Assembly (NCBI GenBank): GCA_040383945.1 | Contig: JBEICN010000006.1 | Location: 1 to 38,657 of the forward strand | Source: CAIVSN01 sp040383945 | Lineage (GTDB): Bacteria > Patescibacteriota > Gracilibacteria > BD1-5 > UBA2023 | Direction of reading: 5' to 3' | Length of the DNA stretch: 38,657 nt | Shown here: piece after piece, positions 38,538 through 38,657 of the stretch | Position numbering within the stretch: the first letter of the stretch is position 1 | Layout of the letters: each line of letters opens with the position of its first letter | Translations under genes and position numbers: made by a program | The notes under the pieces: generated by a model | What the model saw: the letters and a program-made list of their open reading frames with translations, nothing else | Told to the model about the DNA's origin: nothing | The model's database searches: none

Positions 38538-38657
38538 ATGCACATACTATCCAAAGATACCATGAGTTACAAAGTATATTACTCAAAATGAGAAATCATT
38601 CTTGCTCGAATACGGGTCATTCAGCATAGAATTCATGATGCAATGAGTATTTCAGAC
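38538..38657 (+). CDS. N-terminal fragment of an unrecognised protein
   Basis: Forty codons from ATG 38538 run open to the window edge, with one TGA (read as Gly in YYSKGEII). The peptide is basic and helical (LARIRVIQHRIHDAMS). It could be a DNA-binding N-terminus, for instance of a transposase, but this is too little to assign. The hairpin ending at its start codon and the divergent position relative to the SLH protein gene suggest its own control. Confidence 0.4.

Noticed and set aside
1..38657. Widespread pseudogenisation as an explanation for the many TGA-interrupted frames
   Set aside because: Only TGA interrupts the conserved frames, almost never TAA or TAG, and the interruptions coincide with conserved Gly. 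Recoding explains this far better.
1..38657. CRISPR arrays, insertion sequences or prophage modules
   Set aside because: I saw no regularly spaced repeats, transposase motifs or phage structural genes; the lone tyrosine recombinase is better explained by the dif-like site.

Overview
The window reads as chromosomal DNA of a candidate-phyla (CPR/Patescibacteria) bacterium that translates UGA as glycine (NCBI translation table 25, known from Absconditabacteria/SR1 and Gracilibacteria/BD1-5). With the standard bacterial code nearly every gene breaks at in-frame TGA. When TGA is read as Gly the pieces join into full-length proteins, with Gly falling at invariant family positions (LspA GNxxDR, Lgt GGRIG, the KMSKT loop of TyrRS, RecJ before DYDVDG, the DHFR core). 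By my count there are about 100 in-frame UGA codons. Every gene that ends inside the window stops at TAA or TAG. I cannot decide between the two lineages from sequence alone. All CDS coordinates below use table 25.

Layout. (1) 1-7.1 kb: a + strand gene end, then a tight minus-strand run: two type IV pilin-like genes, clpP, tyrS, lspA, a membrane protein, an AMMECR1-domain protein, lgt and a secreted protein. (2) 7.4-14.8 kb, plus strand: type IV pilus motor genes (pilB-like, a SpoIIE/PP2C-type phosphatase, pilC with an apparent frameshift, pilT) and recJ. (3) 14.8-15.4 kb: tRNA operon Gly(UCC)-Ile(GAU)-Pro(UGG)-Glu(UUC) with a near-consensus promoter and a terminator. (4) 15.6-19.4 kb: two small unknown genes, a nitroreductase, and a umuD-umuC pair in which UmuD is short and has Arg at the catalytic Lys position. 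(5) 19.5-20.6 kb: a perfectly symmetric 28-bp dif-like site, 74 bp upstream of a Xer-type tyrosine recombinase gene. (6) 20.7-38.3 kb, all minus strand: an AbiEi-like winged-helix protein, a large unknown membrane protein, a hypothetical gene, valS, folA, nrdB, nrdA (with an NrdR-box-like palindrome upstream), rluD, ndk, lexA, mltG, two small genes and an 807-residue SLH/PKD surface protein. The window ends in the start of a + strand gene.

How the parts fit. Almost all genes from 7.4 to 20.6 kb are on plus, and all complete genes from 20.7 to 38.3 kb are on minus. Gene direction therefore converges on the dif-like site, as expected at a replication terminus resolved by Xer recombination. Lipoprotein maturation (lgt, lspA), murein synthesis termination (mltG) and an SLH surface protein describe the envelope. 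The pilus genes fit a host-attached lifestyle. The nrd-folA-ndk genes show some nucleotide metabolism is retained. LexA, UmuD and UmuC together suggest an SOS-type mutagenesis module, which I would not have expected in a reduced genome.
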